This document shows positions 5,874 through 7,145 of a DNA stretch of 7,145 bases, one piece after another. The position numbers were made by a program, and so were the translations under genes. The notes beneath the pieces were generated by a model that did no database searches, was not told the origin of the DNA, and saw only the letters and a list, made by a program, of their open reading frames with translations. How positions within the stretch are numbered: position 1 is the stretch's first letter; every line of letters begins with the position of its first letter. Location: the NCBI GenBank assembly GCA_027335985.1, contig DAHWGX010000042.1, positions 1 through 7,145 on the forward strand, in the 5' to 3' direction. This DNA is from Nitrospirota bacterium (GTDB lineage Bacteria; Nitrospirota_A; Leptospirillia; Leptospirillales; Leptospirillaceae).

Positions 5874-7144
5874 CCAAGCCCTCCGATAATTTCCAGTCTC
5901 GTATCTCCGTCGAGCGATCCCTTATGGAGCCATTCCAGTTTGCTTTCGACATGAAGCGGATCGACGGACCCCGTCCGGATTTTCTCGATCGCATGATCCA
6001 TCATCGTCCGTCCGGAAAGTATGTCCGAGTAATAGCGCTTGGCCTCCGTCATGCGACCGCCCACGATCAGGTTCAGAATCTCCTCGTCCGGGAGAAGAAT
6101 TTCCGCGACGACCGTCCGGCCGACGATTCCCTGGTTTCCGCAGGATTCGCAACCGCCCGTGCGGTGAAAGAAAACGTCTTTTGGATGCAGGGAGACGTTT
6201 TCGAGGCGTTTTGAAAGGGCCGGCGACAGAATTCCGGATTTTTCCGCTTCTTTCCAGGAAATCCGGCAGTCCGGACAAAGGAGGGGAATGAGCCGCTGGC
6301 TCACCAGACCCCTGAAAAGCGACGGATCGGTCAGAAGATCGCGGCGGACCTCCATTCCATCCAGTCGGCGGGGAATGGTAAACACATCGTTCGAGTGGGT
6401 GGTCGTGTAAACCATGTGACCGCTCATGGCGTCCGCGATTGTGGCCAGGGCGATGTCCTTTTCCCGGACCTCTCCGATTCCCAGGATGTCTGCGTCGATC
6501 CGCATGGTGCGGCCGGAATACTCGATAAATCGGCCGCCAGGAACGGCGATCTGAGTTCCCCCGGGGATCTCGTACTCCACCGGATCTTCCATGGTCACGA
6601 TATGCTTCCCCCGCCCTCTTTCCAGGGGATTCATCACCTGCACAAGATAGAGCATCGCGGCGATGGATGTTGTTTTTCCGGATCCCATGGGGCCGGAGAA
6701 AATCACGATCCCGCTGGACAGTCCGACAAGAAATCGCAACTGGGCGAGCTGGTCCTCCCTGTAGCCCAAAAGTTCGATCTCCGGGGACGAGGCTCCGGCC
6801 TGTCCCGACCCGTACTGGAGGCGGAGGACCATCGTGATGGTCCCGAGACCCGTTCCGCCGGTCGGGACGTGGGCTTCCCGGATGTTGGACACGCCCCGGG
6901 GAAGATAGTCCTGACGGAACTGTCCGTCCTGGGGCTTTTTGTCCGAGAACATGTTGTCCCGCCCGGCGGAATCGAGCATCGTGTTGTAGATGATTCTCGA
7001 TAGCCGTTCCCCTTCGTCGTGCGTCAGGGTCTGCACGGGTTGGAGCCAGCCGTGGAGCCGGTAAAGGATCCGCGTCCGGTCCCGTTCGATGCGGAGGTGG
7101 ATGTCGGAGGCCTTTCGGGCGATGGCCTCCCGGAGGATCTCCAT
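5870..7144 (-). CDS. pilQ: PilQ-type type IVb pilus assembly ATPase, probably 5'-truncated by the window edge
   Basis: This secretion/pilus ATPase of the PilB/GspE/VirB11 superfamily hydrolyses ATP to drive pilin assembly at the cytoplasmic face. The visible 424 residues start inside the N-terminal domain (ASDIHLRIERDRTRILYRL near residue 12), so the true start is probably beyond 7145. R64 PilQ is longer. Motifs in order: Walker A GPMGSGKTTS at 151-160, Asp box HIVTMEDPVEYEI from about 181, Walker B ADILGIGEVREKD with E225, His box SGHMVYTTTH at 241-250, and a C-terminal zinc site with C290-P-D-C293 and C332-E-S-C335. All catalytic residues are present. It overlaps pilR by 4 nt. The PilQ rather than PilT or GspE assignment rests on the downstream pilR-pilS-pilM-pilV genes. 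Confidence 0.9.
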   Translation of the reverse strand: MEILREAIARKASDIHLRIERDRTRILYRLHGWLQPVQTLTHDEGERLSRIIYNTMLDSAGRDNMFSDKKPQDGQFRQDYLPRGVSNIREAHVPTGGTGLGTITMVLRLQYGSGQAGASSPEIELLGYREDQLAQLRFLVGLSSGIVIFSGPMGSGKTTSIAAMLYLVQVMNPLERGRGKHIVTMEDPVEYEIPGGTQIAVPGGRFIEYSGRTMRIDADILGIGEVREKDIALATIADAMSGHMVYTTTHSNDVFTIPRRLDGMEVRRDLLTDPSLFRGLVSQRLIPLLCPDCRISWKEAEKSGILSPALSKRLENVSLHPKDVFFHRTGGCESCGNQGIVGRTVVAEILLPDEEILNLIVGGRMTEAKRYYSDILSGRTMMDHAIEKIRTGSVDPLHVESKLEWLHKGSLDGDTRLEIIGGLG

Positions 7145-7145
7145 G

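Noticed and set aside
3507..5954. Very long plus-strand open frame (815 codons) across the pil operon
   Set aside because: Its product is an Arg/Pro/Ser-rich low-sense protein with no domain, antisense to four well-supported pil genes. It is a by-product of the GC-rich codon use on the minus strand.
4195..5994. Upstream extension of the PilM-like gene to an 864-aa protein
   Set aside because: The extension runs through pilS and pilR in another frame and has shadow composition (R, G, P, H-rich). The real protein starts at the ATG at 4194 with a hydrophobic anchor, 11 nt after pilS.
5870..7144. PilT-like retraction ATPase or type II secretion GspE
   Set aside because: The catalytic motifs alone do not exclude these, but the pilR-pilS-pilM-pilV genes downstream and the terminal zinc site fit a PilQ-type assembly ATPase better.

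Overview
The window looks like part of an accessory or mobile region in a Gram-negative bacterium. The right two thirds (about 2282-7145) are GC-rich and coherently coded on the minus strand. The left third (1-2280) has lower and mixed GC and holds IS debris, a broken chromosomal-type gene and two small genes of unknown function. The species cannot be fixed from sequence alone. An acidophile such as Leptospirillum is possible, but that is only an impression from the codon style and the ISL3 type.

Main system (minus strand, read right to left): a type IVb pilus operon of the R64/ColIb-P9 thin-pilus kind. It runs from a PilQ-type assembly ATPase (7144-5870, probably cut at its 5' end by the window edge), to a PilR-type inner-membrane platform protein (5873-4785), a PilS-type major prepilin (4757-4206), a PilM-family membrane-anchored protein with an unusual eight-cysteine C-terminal region (4194-3400), and a PilV-type minor pilin/tip adhesin (3403-2282). 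Genes overlap by 4 nt or lie 11-27 nt apart, so this is almost certainly one transcript. In plasmids and ICEs these pili hold mating pairs together during conjugation, so the likely setting is a conjugative plasmid or integrative element. In R64 pilT (lytic transglycosylase) and pilU (prepilin peptidase) sit between pilS and pilV. Here neither is present, and the PilM-like gene occupies that slot.

Left third: 1-480 has no convincing gene, only a pyrimidine-rich stretch and a 16-bp palindrome. At 483-919 lies the 5' end of an ISL3-family IS (transposase truncated to about 118 aa) with its probable terminal repeat. Nine bases further on, a second IS end faces the other way (929-951) and is followed by the C-terminal 40 codons of another transposase, possibly IS1595-type (987-1109). 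At 1133-1503 there is a clearly recognisable but internally deleted and frameshifted GyrI-like domain gene. Two plus-strand genes follow, each with a good ribosome binding site: a 116-aa protein (1531-1881) and an AT-rich 80-aa acidic protein (1961-2203). Neither is recognised. They converge on pilV.

The most interesting point is the rearranged pil order with the cysteine-rich PilM-like protein beside the adhesin. The window contains no CRISPR array, RNA gene, shufflon recombinase or complete IS.
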